Source of the DNA: Rhodocollybia butyracea
Lineage: Eukaryota; Basidiomycota; Agaricomycetes; Agaricales; Omphalotaceae
NCBI GenBank assembly: GCA_015501585.1
Contig: JADNRY010000006.1
Span: forward strand, 248,001 to 312,000
Direction: 5' to 3'
Length of the DNA: 64,000 nucleotides
Below are positions 25,513 through 34,386 of the stretch, one piece after another. Within the stretch, counting starts at the first letter, position 1. Every line of letters begins with the position of its first letter. The translations under genes and the position numbers were made by a program. Under the pieces are notes generated by a model that was not told the DNA's origin, did not search any database, and saw nothing but the letters and a program-made list of their open reading frames with translations.

Positions 25513-26109
25513 CTATAATCTTCTCCTTTTCTTTGCCCTCGTACCACCGATCTTTATAGGTGTCCTATCACCCACAAGCTCAATGAGGTGCCTGACGTTC
25601 CAACCCTCAGTCGCCAAGAGAGCCTTCTGCATCGCGTCTCTTCCCTGGCCAAAGCCTTTGAAATACAATGCTATCCTGACCGCCCCATTGGTTGCCGTCG
25701 TGGTTTCTATCTTTTTGAAAAGCCGTACTGCGCACTGGTATCCAGCTTCATAGCTGGCGCGCTGGCCTCTTTTGAACCCACAGGAACCACCGCTGCACCA
25801 GGCAATGGGCATTCCATTGGGGTCAGTAAAAGTGGTTATAGTGTTGTTGCGGGAAGAAAAGCAATGAAGCTTGTATTGTGGAAGGCGAGACATGGCTGTA
25901 GGTAGCGCCGATGAAAGACCATTTCCCTGAGATGTAGTAGCGCGTTCATAGCCGCCTTCAGCGGAAGGAGGGACATCGAGCTCGTCCAAAAGCGCACTTG
26001 AGGCCGAAGCAGCGCCGGTTACCGGGTGAGTATAGGCAACTGGAGTACTGTACGCTCTTTTAAGCGAATGCCTTGCAGCAGAACGTATTGAACAGAGACT
26101 GCTGAGCAT
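25513..26109 (-). CDS. Mitochondrial small-subunit ribosomal protein uS11m
   Basis: A 198-residue, single-exon gene. The N-terminus (MLSSLCSIRSAARHSLKRAYSTP) is a typical mitochondrial presequence with a likely cut near RAYS. The C-terminal ~125 residues are the S11 fold: the RNNTITTFTDPNGMPIAWCSGG stretch (shown here in part), GFKRGQRASYEAGYQ, FKGFGQGRDAMQKAL and IKIGGTRAKKRRRL. S11 binds the 3' domain of small-subunit rRNA at the platform and is universal. The gene is divergent from QCR9 with only 78 bp between start codons, which pairs two mitochondrial proteins on one promoter. Confidence 0.93.
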   Translation of the reverse strand: MLSSLCSIRSAARHSLKRAYSTPVAYTHPVTGAASASSALLDELDVPPSAEGGYERATTSQGNGLSSALPTAMSRLPQYKLHCFSSRNNTITTFTDPNGMPIAWCSGGSCGFKRGQRASYEAGYQCAVRLFKKIETTTATNGAVRIALYFKGFGQGRDAMQKALLATEGWNVRHLIELVGDRTPIKIGGTRAKKRRRL

Positions 26110-26187
26110 CGACGCGACGAAAGATAATTTTGACGCCGAAAAAAATCCTCCGGCTCTGTCCGGATAAGCTCTTTTCCCTCAACAACC

Positions 26188-26536
26188 ATGTCGGTCAGTT
26201 AATTTGAGTAATTTTATGTCAACAAGACCTTTATTAACGCTTTGCAGCTCTCGACAACCATTTATAACACATTTTTCAAACGAAACAGTGCGCCTTTAGG
26301 AATGACCCATGTACTCAACTGACGCTTGGTGATTTATAGGCATTTATGTTGCTTCCGTATTCACTGCTGCCTTTGCTTTTGGAATCGGATTTGACTCTGG
26401 TGTCACTACCTTCTGGGATACATGGAACAAGGGGGTACGTCTGTCTGCTTGTATTCGGTTTCGATTCGCCCGCTAATATCTTCTCAAGAAACAATGGAAA
26501 GACATTCGACACAAATATGTACAGGATGAGGAGTAG
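26188..26536 (+). CDS. QCR9: Ubiquinol-cytochrome c reductase subunit 9 (QCR9), complex III
   Basis: A tiny (about 60 residues) inner-membrane subunit of respiratory complex III, spread over four exons and easily missed. Exon 1 is only ATG TCG, followed by a 53-nt intron. Exon 2 gives LSTTIYNTFFKRNS, exon 3 the single membrane helix (VASVFTAAFAFGIGFDSGV) and TFWDTWNKG, and exon 4 KQWKDIRHKYVQDEE and stop. The order FFKRN-membrane helix-WxxxNKGKxWKD is diagnostic of Qcr9. Every junction has GT-AG ends and keeps the frame. It shares a 78-bp divergent promoter with mitochondrial uS11. Confidence 0.9.
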
Positions 26537-26925
26537 AGAAGGAACACGTATAATTAGAGGACTACGATGTTCCAACGCAAAATAACATCGCAACACGTTT
26601 CTTTCCGATTTACACTGGATGAATATACCTACTTGGTAGCCAGACTACCTGAAAAAGAGGCTCTTGCGTCTGGCAGTGAATGTTCACTCTACGCCTGTAT
26701 TCTTTCACTTTTTGAACCCATTGACAAACTTTGAGCTTAGAAAACGGTAAATCTACGCTGGACAGTTCTTGGTCTCCGATGAGTATTTACGCGATTATGA
26801 TGCAGTATATCAATAGATAACGCTTTTTTAGTGGCCATCGCCATCGTTTCAGAAGCTACAGCAATGTTTCCCAAACACACTCGAGCTCCTGTCAATTGCG
26901 TTCCACATCGTACCGCAGTCGTAGT
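26537..26925. other. Intergenic host DNA left of the nested transposons
   Basis: No supported gene. The first part should carry the QCR9 3' UTR. The host sequence stops at the hAT-like target site (26926) and resumes at 38186. Confidence 0.5.
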
Positions 26926-26933
26926 GTTGAGAT
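26926..26933. repeat. Left copy of 8-bp target site duplication (outer element)
   Basis: GTTGAGAT immediately precedes TAGTGCTGGGTGAT. The same eight bases follow the inverted copy at 38178-38185. An 8-bp duplication is the mark of hAT-superfamily insertion. Confidence 0.88.
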
Positions 26934-27363
26934 TAGTGCTGGGTGATGAACCCATATGTCAATAACATTCGTCACAAATAACACGTTATTAACCGTTATT
27001 TAACGTTAATAACAGACCAAGGGTCTGAAGTCCATGTTATATACCTGTTATTGGCCCTGATACACTGGGAGATCCTGGGAGGTACATACACTGAGCCTTG
27101 ACACTTACCATGCCTACTGGTACAGTCTGGAGTACGATGGTATCATCTGGTCTGGCCCCACTTGATATGTAAGGGGCATCAGCCCCTGGAGTCTGGAGTA
27201 TCAATGGTAGGACTGTTACAGATAATAACCTATAATAACACGTTAATAACGCGTTAATAACCTGTTAATAACATGTTAATAACTTTTTTTTTCTCGGCGC
27301 TACGCGCCGATTACATAAGACAATAACATGTTAATAACATGTTAGTTACTTTGTTCGGGAGGG

Positions 27364-27369
27364 CCCAAG
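27364..27369. repeat. Left copy of 6-bp target site duplication (KDZ element)
   Basis: CCCAAG directly precedes the left terminal inverted repeat and recurs at 38123-38128 directly after the right one. Confidence 0.75.
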
Positions 27370-27556
27370 CCACCTCGTCATCACACCCATCAATAGATAT
27401 GAGCCTGGTAAGATGGGCCCCACCTGCCAGGCCCCCTCCCCTTGATTTGTGTATTTCCCTACATCGCGAATATTCCCACCAATAATTCCAGTTATTTTCT
27501 AAAAGGCAAGAGTCTAGAAGGTCCATAGACCCTTGATGTAAACTACATAAAACCGG
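27370..27556 (+). repeat. Left terminal inverted repeat of the KDZ element (187 bp)
   Basis: Runs from CCACCTCGTCATCAC to ACATAAAACCGG. It is matched base for base, as far as can be read, by the inverted copy at 37936-38122; the same hypothetical peptide can be read from both copies. No coding role is suggested. Confidence 0.9.
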
Positions 27557-27794
27557 CCATGATAACGCTGCGGCAATCTGTTGCCAAGACTGAGATCTGA
27601 GAACCTGCATCCGATAATCGCCACTGATCACTGCCTGCCCGCCCGTCACTGCCCACCCGTCGCGTCGTCCCGCCTGTTAAGAGCAATAACACGAGTATTT
27701 TCATGCGGTAAACTGACGCTTGAGGACGCTGAGTATATTCATGGGATAATCTGATGCTTGAGAACTAAGTACAAGATACTTTAAAAACTAAGTA

Positions 27795-29346
27795 CTAAGC
27801 AGTACCGTCGCTAGCCTGAGCCCGCCGCTTGCGGGGCTTACCAGCATCGGAACGTTTCTTTCTTTTTGTTGATTTTACCGCAATGGCCGCACCACTCGCG
27901 TCGGTAACCACGCTCATGGCAATAAAACCAGTTGAAGGCCCAGCAGCTGTGTTCAGAGTACGAGCAGGAGCAACAGCCTGCGAAGTGCCAGGCGTTGCTC
28001 CACCCTCTAAACCCTGCCCCGCCGCTGCGCTAGCCTCTCCACCTCCAGTGCCGTCCCCGCCGTCGGGTCTGTGGTCTCCATCATCCAACTCGTTGGCAGT
28101 TAGAGAGGCTTCGTATGCAGAAACCCAGTCGCCGAACTCCAACGATGTCATACGGTAGAAATAAGTCGCGTCAGTATTCCACGAGCTCAATAGAAGTTCA
28201 AGTTCCGTCTTTGTCCCAATGGAACTTGGATTTTTGAACTCTCTGAGTGGCCAGTTCTTGACGACAACACCATAGCGCCGGGTGATCTGCTCAACAAAGC
28301 TCCGGTAGACCATGCGCCCAACCTTAGTTTTGCCCATGCACTCCTCTATAGTGAGCGGTTAGAAGCGAACGGAAAATAGAGGTAGGAAACTTACGCAGCT
28401 TTCTGAAAATAAGCTGGCTGATGTCCTTCTTCAGCTGCATTAGTACTTGCACTTGAGTACGAGCCAAGCCTTCGACGCCAGAGACCATGAAAGCATCCAT
28501 CCTGTAGCCCATGTCAACTGGAACTGCTTTGTATGCGTTGCTGAAGAATTCATCAACGCGGTCGCTACTGGTGTAGATGTAGGGCTTATGGAAGATTTTG
28601 CTGGTACCGCGAGTGGTGATCAGTAGGTGCTCGTCCCCTGTCCTCGCTGTTAAACGCCTCAACTGTTATATGCATGTTAGTGGGAAGCTCCAGTATAAAA
28701 ATCATAGGCGTACATTCTCTTTGACGCGCTCGAGCGTCAGGAGAGTGTCTTGGGCAGCAGCGGCGGGCACTTGATGCTCTCCAATCTCTTTATTGGCTCG
28801 ACGGTCACGGAGATGTGCTAGCTCCTCCTTTGTAGCTTCATTCTTTTCCGCTTCGGACAATTCCCGCCACTTCGCAGCAATCTCCGAAGACATCTCATGC
28901 ACTTTTCGACGGGGTTGGCCTTCAGGAACCTCTGTTGCCAGCATGCTTGAGATAGAAGAATAATCAAACAAATGAAACTCACCGGCGTTGAGGCGTTTTG
29001 ACTCAAGACTGACAAACGCGCTGTATCTCCCTACATCTTTAGTTGCAGACTGCAGCCTTTCAGACTGGAAGATATCGGTAAGAATGAGCTCGACGGCCAT
29101 TTTGGGGAACCGTTCGTGAATTTCTTCAGCAGCCGTGTAGACCTGTTGATGAACCTCCAACAGCGCGTCTTTGTAGCTAGCTTTTTGAGCAGCACGTCGT
29201 TTCTTTCTTTCAGCCTTCTGCCCAGCAGTAAGCTTAATAGCTACGCGTTTGGTTCGGACTCTCCAGGGTTTCCGAGCCGTAGCACCAACTCGCCGAGAAG
29301 CATGTAAAAGCTTGCTGAAGTTGCTGGATTTCTTCTGGCGAGCCAT
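27795..29346 (-). CDS. Transposon cargo protein with HMG-box-like segment
   Basis: A protein of about 480 residues in three exons (introns near 28663-28713 and about 28334-28393). The N-terminus is strongly basic (MARQKKSSNFSKLL, RKPWRVRTKRVAIKL). A segment from about residue 150 (PRRKVHEMSSEIAAKWRELSEAEKNE in pieces) has the spacing of an HMG box: the Lys/Trp-containing second helix and the KxxxEExAxLRxRR tail. The middle holds LRRLTARTGDEHLLITTRGTS, and the C-terminus is low-complexity with a KRKKR/KPRKRR nuclear signal. It is not recognised beyond that. DNA binding in support of transposition or of the dioxygenase is inference. The frame is open throughout. Confidence 0.7.
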
Positions 29347-29430
29347 AGCATGTAAAGTGAAGCTGAAGCACGTAAAAAATTTATTGCAAGTAGATATCCC
29401 TAAATCAAATTCTCAAATCCAGGGCTGAAT

Positions 29431-30611
29431 CTAAAACGCCTTGTACAAGTCCCAAAAAATCGCAACCTTTTCGGCGCCCAGCATGTCCAATGGACTTCCA
29501 GAACTTCCAACCTCGCTGCAAAAGTCATCAACTGAAGAAGCTGTGAGAAGCATATCCTCAAAGTCAGAAATGTGACGAGGGCTGAACCCCTCAGCAGTGA
29601 GGAGTCGGTGGCCAAATTCCTTTCCGCGTGAAGCACGCACTCGGGTAGGGGACCGAGGACCGGGGCTTGTAGCTGGACCTAGGCGTGAGACATAAATAAT
29701 CAGCCCTTCTCAAAGTCACATTCAAAGGAAGCGTAGGTACTTGGGCTATTAACACGGACGTCAATGCTTGGAGCAAAGAGAACGTTCCCCCAACGCAGCG
29801 TAGCTGGGGTGCTTGGAGTTGAGAGAGTTCCTTTCCGTCGTGGAGTAGACGGTGCAGAGGGGAGTGGGCTGCCGGGATCAGGAGCCAGAGCCGAGTCAGG
29901 GTTGCCAAGATCTTCGTCCGGGGTCTCGGCCTTGACAATGACTGGGGCTGGGTCAAGAAGAGTGCGACGCAAGGCAGCACTCCTCTCAGGTTCTTTGGCT
30001 GGGCTGTAGAAATGAAGGTGCGTTCTGGACACATCGTTCAACATTTCGCACTTGACTGCCTCAGTGAAACTACGAAAAGCAAAGGCTTCCTGGTAGATTT
30101 GACCTTCAGCGTTCCTTTTAGAGTTGTCAACTGAAGCAATCGCTTCAACGCTGTGAGTAGATGTTGTAGATATAAGTATTTGTATCAAGGAAATAAAAAA
30201 ATGACTTGCGTATCCAAAAATAACCCTGCCTTGCTGCCTTGCTTCACTGCCCATATCAACTCTCCTCGTTCTTCTATCATATCTGCAACGAGTTGGAATT
30301 CCGCCGTAGCAGTAAAATTCGTTACCACAGTACGCGGGGCAGGGGCCCAGTTGTTGCGGTCGGAAAAAAACGGCTGAAGCCTATCGTACACCAGCTGAGC
30401 AAACGGGTAGTCTGGGCACTGAATGTGTAGAGGTAGTGGCGGGGCTCTGTATCCTCCAACTTTGAACTGCCTGTAAGTAGCTGTTAGGCAAGAAAGCAAA
30501 GGATGAATGAAACAAAATAAACACACACATGGTTGGATAGAGGCCGGGCAAGGGCTTCTTGAGGTTTCTCTGCACCTCTGCGGGCCCAATAATAAGATAG
30601 CGTTGAACCAT
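29431..30611 (-). CDS. Transposon cargo protein of unknown function
   Basis: About 330 residues, four exons. Start MVQRYLIIGPAEVQRNLKKP at 30611; then KVGGYRAPPLPLHIQCPDYPF and VVTNFTATAEFQLVADMIEER, a Ser/Pro-rich middle (PGSPLPSAPSTPRRKGTLS) and a C-terminus ending EKVAIFWDLYKAF. The second intron fits only as GC-AG (donor AC/GCAAGT near 30209), a known minor splice type. The third uses a GTACCT donor near 29740 and restores SPSPATSPGPRSPTRVR. All joints keep the frame, so the gene looks intact. No domain is recognised. Its place between the HMG-like and TET genes suggests a role in the element's life cycle (inference). Confidence 0.65.
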
Positions 30612-31054
30612 CGATTGCAAACGAAGTAAGTAGTTGAATAGACGCCGTATAAAGAAGCGCCCGCGCAATTGATCTGATCAACCAGGTGACTTGCCACTGT
30701 TCACAACGCTCGATTCTCAACGCTCAACGTCCAACCTGCACGACCGGCATGAAGATTAAACTAAAGCTACAAAATGGTGAGTGATGTTATTCTTACCTTT
30801 CTTTTTGCCAGCCTAGCCGTTGGAAGCCTCGCAACCTCCCAGCCTCTAGGCGTTCTGAGTACCCGCGCCCCGGGAATTCGAAACAGCTGCCTAGCGACTT
30901 CTGAGGCTGAGGCTTGCCTTTGGCAGCTTGCTCGCGTCTCCTGACGCGTCCTTCTTTCTTCCCCTTGCTGCGCTGGCCGTCTCTTGCGTATCCGCGCCCT
31001 GGAAACGCGAGAGACAAGCTACGCCGTGCCTGGCGCGTTCTCGTTTGCTTCAGC

Positions 31055-32629
31055 ATGCCCCTGCGACGATTACTTACCTCCATACACCCCGTAGACGTCG
31101 CCAAGTCGCTAGGTGTCTCTGCCTACGTGATCACTCAAGATTTTGACTTCACTCAAGCCCTGATCCAAGCAGTCTCAACCGAGGGGCTGTACGACCACCT
31201 CGATGAAGTTCCGGTGCATCACCCACCTAGCTTCCCCTCTCCGACTTCCCCTCTATCTTCTCTCCCTTCCTCTCCGTCACCGCCGCCCTCTTTGCTGCTC
31301 CCAATGCCAAAACTCAGCCCGGCCCCTCCAGCCCAATCTAACGCCCGTAAACGGAAGGTTAGCCGCAGCAAGTCACACAGCAAGAAGAACAGGAAGAAGA
31401 GGAGGCAGGAAGCACCGCCGAAAGATGCTGACGCGATCCCAGCGCGCAAAAAACCCAGCTACTCGCTTTGTTCCCAGCGGTGCTGCGTTCGAGGTTGCAT
31501 TTTCCATGCAAGATGACGCACCTGTTGCGTCAACGTCATATGTCGGCCTTCTGGACACCGGCGAGGAAGGAGAAGGGCGGGCCTGGTCTTTGAAGGAGCT
31601 GGTGGACTTGGGCTTCAGCCTTATTTCAGCAGAACCGCAGTGAGTGCTAGTTTACATGCACCGTTATGCTAGGCTGATAGTTGAGTAAGCACTACAGTCC
31701 CTCTCGTCGACTCAAACCACCGTGTTATGGGACTCGTTGCCTACGGCGACGCCAGCATTACCCAATGTGCAGAGGATGCCGCCAACCTCATCCGCGAGAC
31801 CCGTCCTGATGCCTCGTTCACTGGAAAAGGAATAGACAACCGCCGGGGCAACTTTGGTAACCTCAACGCTGGTGTCGCGCATGGCGGAGGTCGCACAGTA
31901 GGTCCCTAGCTTTTCTCCACCTTCTATTTACTGAGCCTCTACTCAGCGACCTGCAAACGTCGTAAACGAAGAAGCCAACGCTGCGGTCATCGACACTCTT
32001 ATCAACTCAGCTCCGTTTCAACGTTTATCTGGCTATGCAACTGGTGGGTAGGATGGCCGCTTTTCCCCGCGTTGACTAACCTTTGACAGGTATCTTCAAA
32101 AGCTGGGCACCGCGACTATACGAGTATTGCAGTGTGCAGTTTGAGCGTCTTCTCTCAAGCGACGACTCTCTTATCCGCATTTTCGACAACAGTGCAATGG
32201 CCGCAGCGGCGTTTAATTTTCGGCCCTCGCACTGTCTGCCTTCCTCATATCGACTTCGGAAACCTGCCTTTTCTCTGGTGTTGGATATGGAGTCTTGGTT
32301 GGTTTAATTGGAGAAAAGGAGGTCACTTGGTGCTGTGGGACTTCAAGCTCGTCATTGAGTTTCCTCCAGGCACAGCTATTGCGATTCCCTCAGGCATTTG
32401 TAGACACGGCAACACGCGTGTAGGTAAGAATGAGATCCGTTACTCTTTCACCCAGTACTCGTCTGGAGGAAATTTTCGATGGGTTGACCATGGGTTTCAG
32501 ACGGAGGAGAAGTATCGCGCATCGATGACCGCCAAGGAGGCTGAGGATGAACGGATACGCAAGAAAGGGCGCTGGAAAATGGGTTTAAATCTATTCTCTA
32601 CGTTAGATGAACTTGGGCTTCATACATAG
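31055..32629 (+). pseudogene. TET/JBP-type 2-oxoglutarate/Fe(II) dioxygenase, frame-broken copy
   Basis: The family oxidises 5-methylcytosine or thymine methyl groups in DNA. The catalytic core is clear: HxD in TVCLPHIDFGNLPF, GGHLVLWDFKLVIEFPPG, the distal His in IPSGICRHGN, and the 2-oxoglutarate-binding Arg in RYSFTQYSSGG, with NFGNLNAGVAHGGGR upstream. The N-terminal part (MPLRRLLTSIHPVDVAKSLG) has a Pro-rich segment and a KRK/KKNRKKRR nuclear signal. However, the frame changes near 31357-31460 (a phase-0 intron could explain it), at about 31698-31700 after an intron, and at TTTT 32217-32220, where no intron is possible. Each needs one base fewer. Catalytic residues are present but the copy as written cannot make the full protein. 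Confidence 0.82.
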
Positions 32630-33596
32630 CATGCAAAATACACTTGTACATATTTTTTTGGCGTGAATTCGTACTTAAGAAAGAGTTCAAGAATAGCAGC
32701 GGAGTACGGCCCGCTAGCCAAACGCTTGACTTCACTGCTCGTAACGTTGAGCACGATAAATCTAAGAAGTTTTAGACTATCATTCTCACGTAGGTGTTTT
32801 TTGTTTGAGGTAACGAGCTTGTGTATGTACTTTGTAACGCATCGCTTGACATGTCAATGAGCTATATTCGTTCCAACGTTAAACATAAATGTAGTTGGGT
32901 TTTGGGCAGTCTCGATACACTTTTATACATCTTAAAATTTAGGGCACACCAAGATTACTCCACATTGTAAGGTACATCGGAGGGAGTCTTTGAGTGTTAC
33001 TAGATCTTCTGTTTGTATAAAAGTCCAGTGAAAAATGCGCCCGAAAGACTAATTTTTCTTGAATGCTGGGACCAATACTCGCTCATCTAGGTCACAAGAA
33101 GCTACATAGGCTGGGATTTATGAATTTTTTGACCATAATTACCTCTCGATACCTCGCATGCCTTTACACCTGCTCACAGGCAGTAGCTTGAGAGACTCTT
33201 TGGTTTTACCACCTTTTAAAGTATGGCGTAGTCACTACCAAAGTATTAAATAAAACGACTGCATAGTGGGGTGAAGCAAATACATCAAGGTATATTGGGG
33301 GTAGCGCGCCACTGCTCTAAGGCGCGGGTATTGCAGAAGCCTCAAAGGCGGGTGAAACGGCGCAACGCCGACGTGGTGGCGGGTGAATTGGCGCATGCCG
33401 ACAGCTCTTTATTAGGCAATAATGTGTGTGAAATGGCGCAAGTGGGCATAAACATCTTCTCCAGTGTTGTATGGCGAGTTATGCAGACTAAAAAATATAA
33501 CTGCTGCGCTGCAGCATCAACGTTTATTCACTATGCTACTAAGCTTGCTACATTGGTATATATTCAAAGAGTTAAGCCGCACAACAACGAACGCCC
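32630..33596. other. Non-coding interior of the KDZ element
   Basis: AT-rich spacer between the TET/JBP and small-protein genes. Around 33330-33440 there are three variants of a GTGAAxxGGCGCAxxGCCGACG-like unit in tandem. A 109-codon open frame at 33271-33600 overlaps these repeats and has no support as a gene. Confidence 0.45.
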
Positions 33597-34161
33597 CTAA
33601 GACGCGCGCGAAGTGTACTCAGCCACAAGAGGCATTGGACGGGGTTGCTGCTCAAGGAACGCAGGGCCTTTACCAGTCCAGATATACAATCCCGTTTTGT
33701 TGCACCTCTCTAACGTGCCAGTTATCCACCTTCCTGCTCGAACACGTTGCTCATATCTTCCGTTCCAAGTATACGTCCCGGTCGATGGACACCAGTCCAA
33801 CAGTCTTAGAATACGTGCCTCCCCATCCCATTGCCAAGCGTTATTTGCCTCATCTAAATCTGCTGCTCTTTCACTCTCCTTTGCCGCTGCAGCTTCTTGT
33901 TTTCTGCAACAAATATTTAGATGCTTATCAACAGTACGTCTCGGACTTACTTTTGCAACTCCATTGCCTTTTTTTCCAACTCCTGCTCCTTGCGTTTTTT
34001 GAAGTAGCGGGCATGCTCTTCTCTACCCAACTCAGTTCAAAGCCAGCCAAAAGGTAACAAAAAAGCGTAACTCACAGGGTGGCCTCATTGTCGTCACTTT
34101 GACACTGGAAATATTCGTCCAGAGCTTCCTTCGACAAGCGGTTTCTGAGGGGCAGTAGCAT
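33597..34161 (-). CDS. Small transposon cargo protein, coiled coil plus Trp-rich C-terminus
   Basis: About 155 residues in three exons, with introns ending at a TAG and a CAG acceptor. Start MLLPLRNRLSKEALDEYFQC at 34161; a charged helix (HARYFKKRKEQELEKKAMELQ, KKQEAAAAKESERAADLDEA); and a compact C-terminal half with spaced Trp/Tyr/Gly (DWCPSTGTYTWNGRY, NKTGLYIWTGKGPAFLEQ). The two WxxxTGxYxW units look like a short repeat fold. All splice joints keep the frame. It lies just downstream of the transposase gene on the same strand. No family is recognised; a transposition accessory role is inference. Confidence 0.6.
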
Positions 34162-34386
34162 GGCTGGTGGTAGGATGTGGAAGGGAAGGGAAGAGAGCAC
34201 GAATTTTGGACAGCAAAACTATTCAAATTTGATAGTAAATATGCACAGAAGTTGAGATATTGGTGCGGCAGCACCTATCCCTGCATCTTCAACGACTTAT
34301 CATTTTATGGCTCAAGGAATACAGTTGAACATATAGTAAAAATGTATTTTTTAAAACATAGTTGGTGCTACCAAGTCATTAAGAGT

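Noticed and set aside
27370..27649. Open frames that read the same peptide from both ends of the transposon
   Set aside because: They are produced by the terminal inverted repeats; no protein is likely.
30749..30950. Upstream first exon for the TET/JBP gene beginning MKIKLKLQN
   Set aside because: Following the GTGAGT donor to any nearby acceptor leads to a stop before the MPLRRLL frame.
31357..32220. Programmed ribosomal frameshifting in the TET/JBP gene
   Set aside because: Three separate +1 events in one gene, at unrelated sequences, fit mutation, mis-assembly or splicing better than programmed shifting.
33271..33600. 109-codon open frame inside the KDZ element
   Set aside because: It overlaps tandem GC-rich subrepeats and shows no family pattern.
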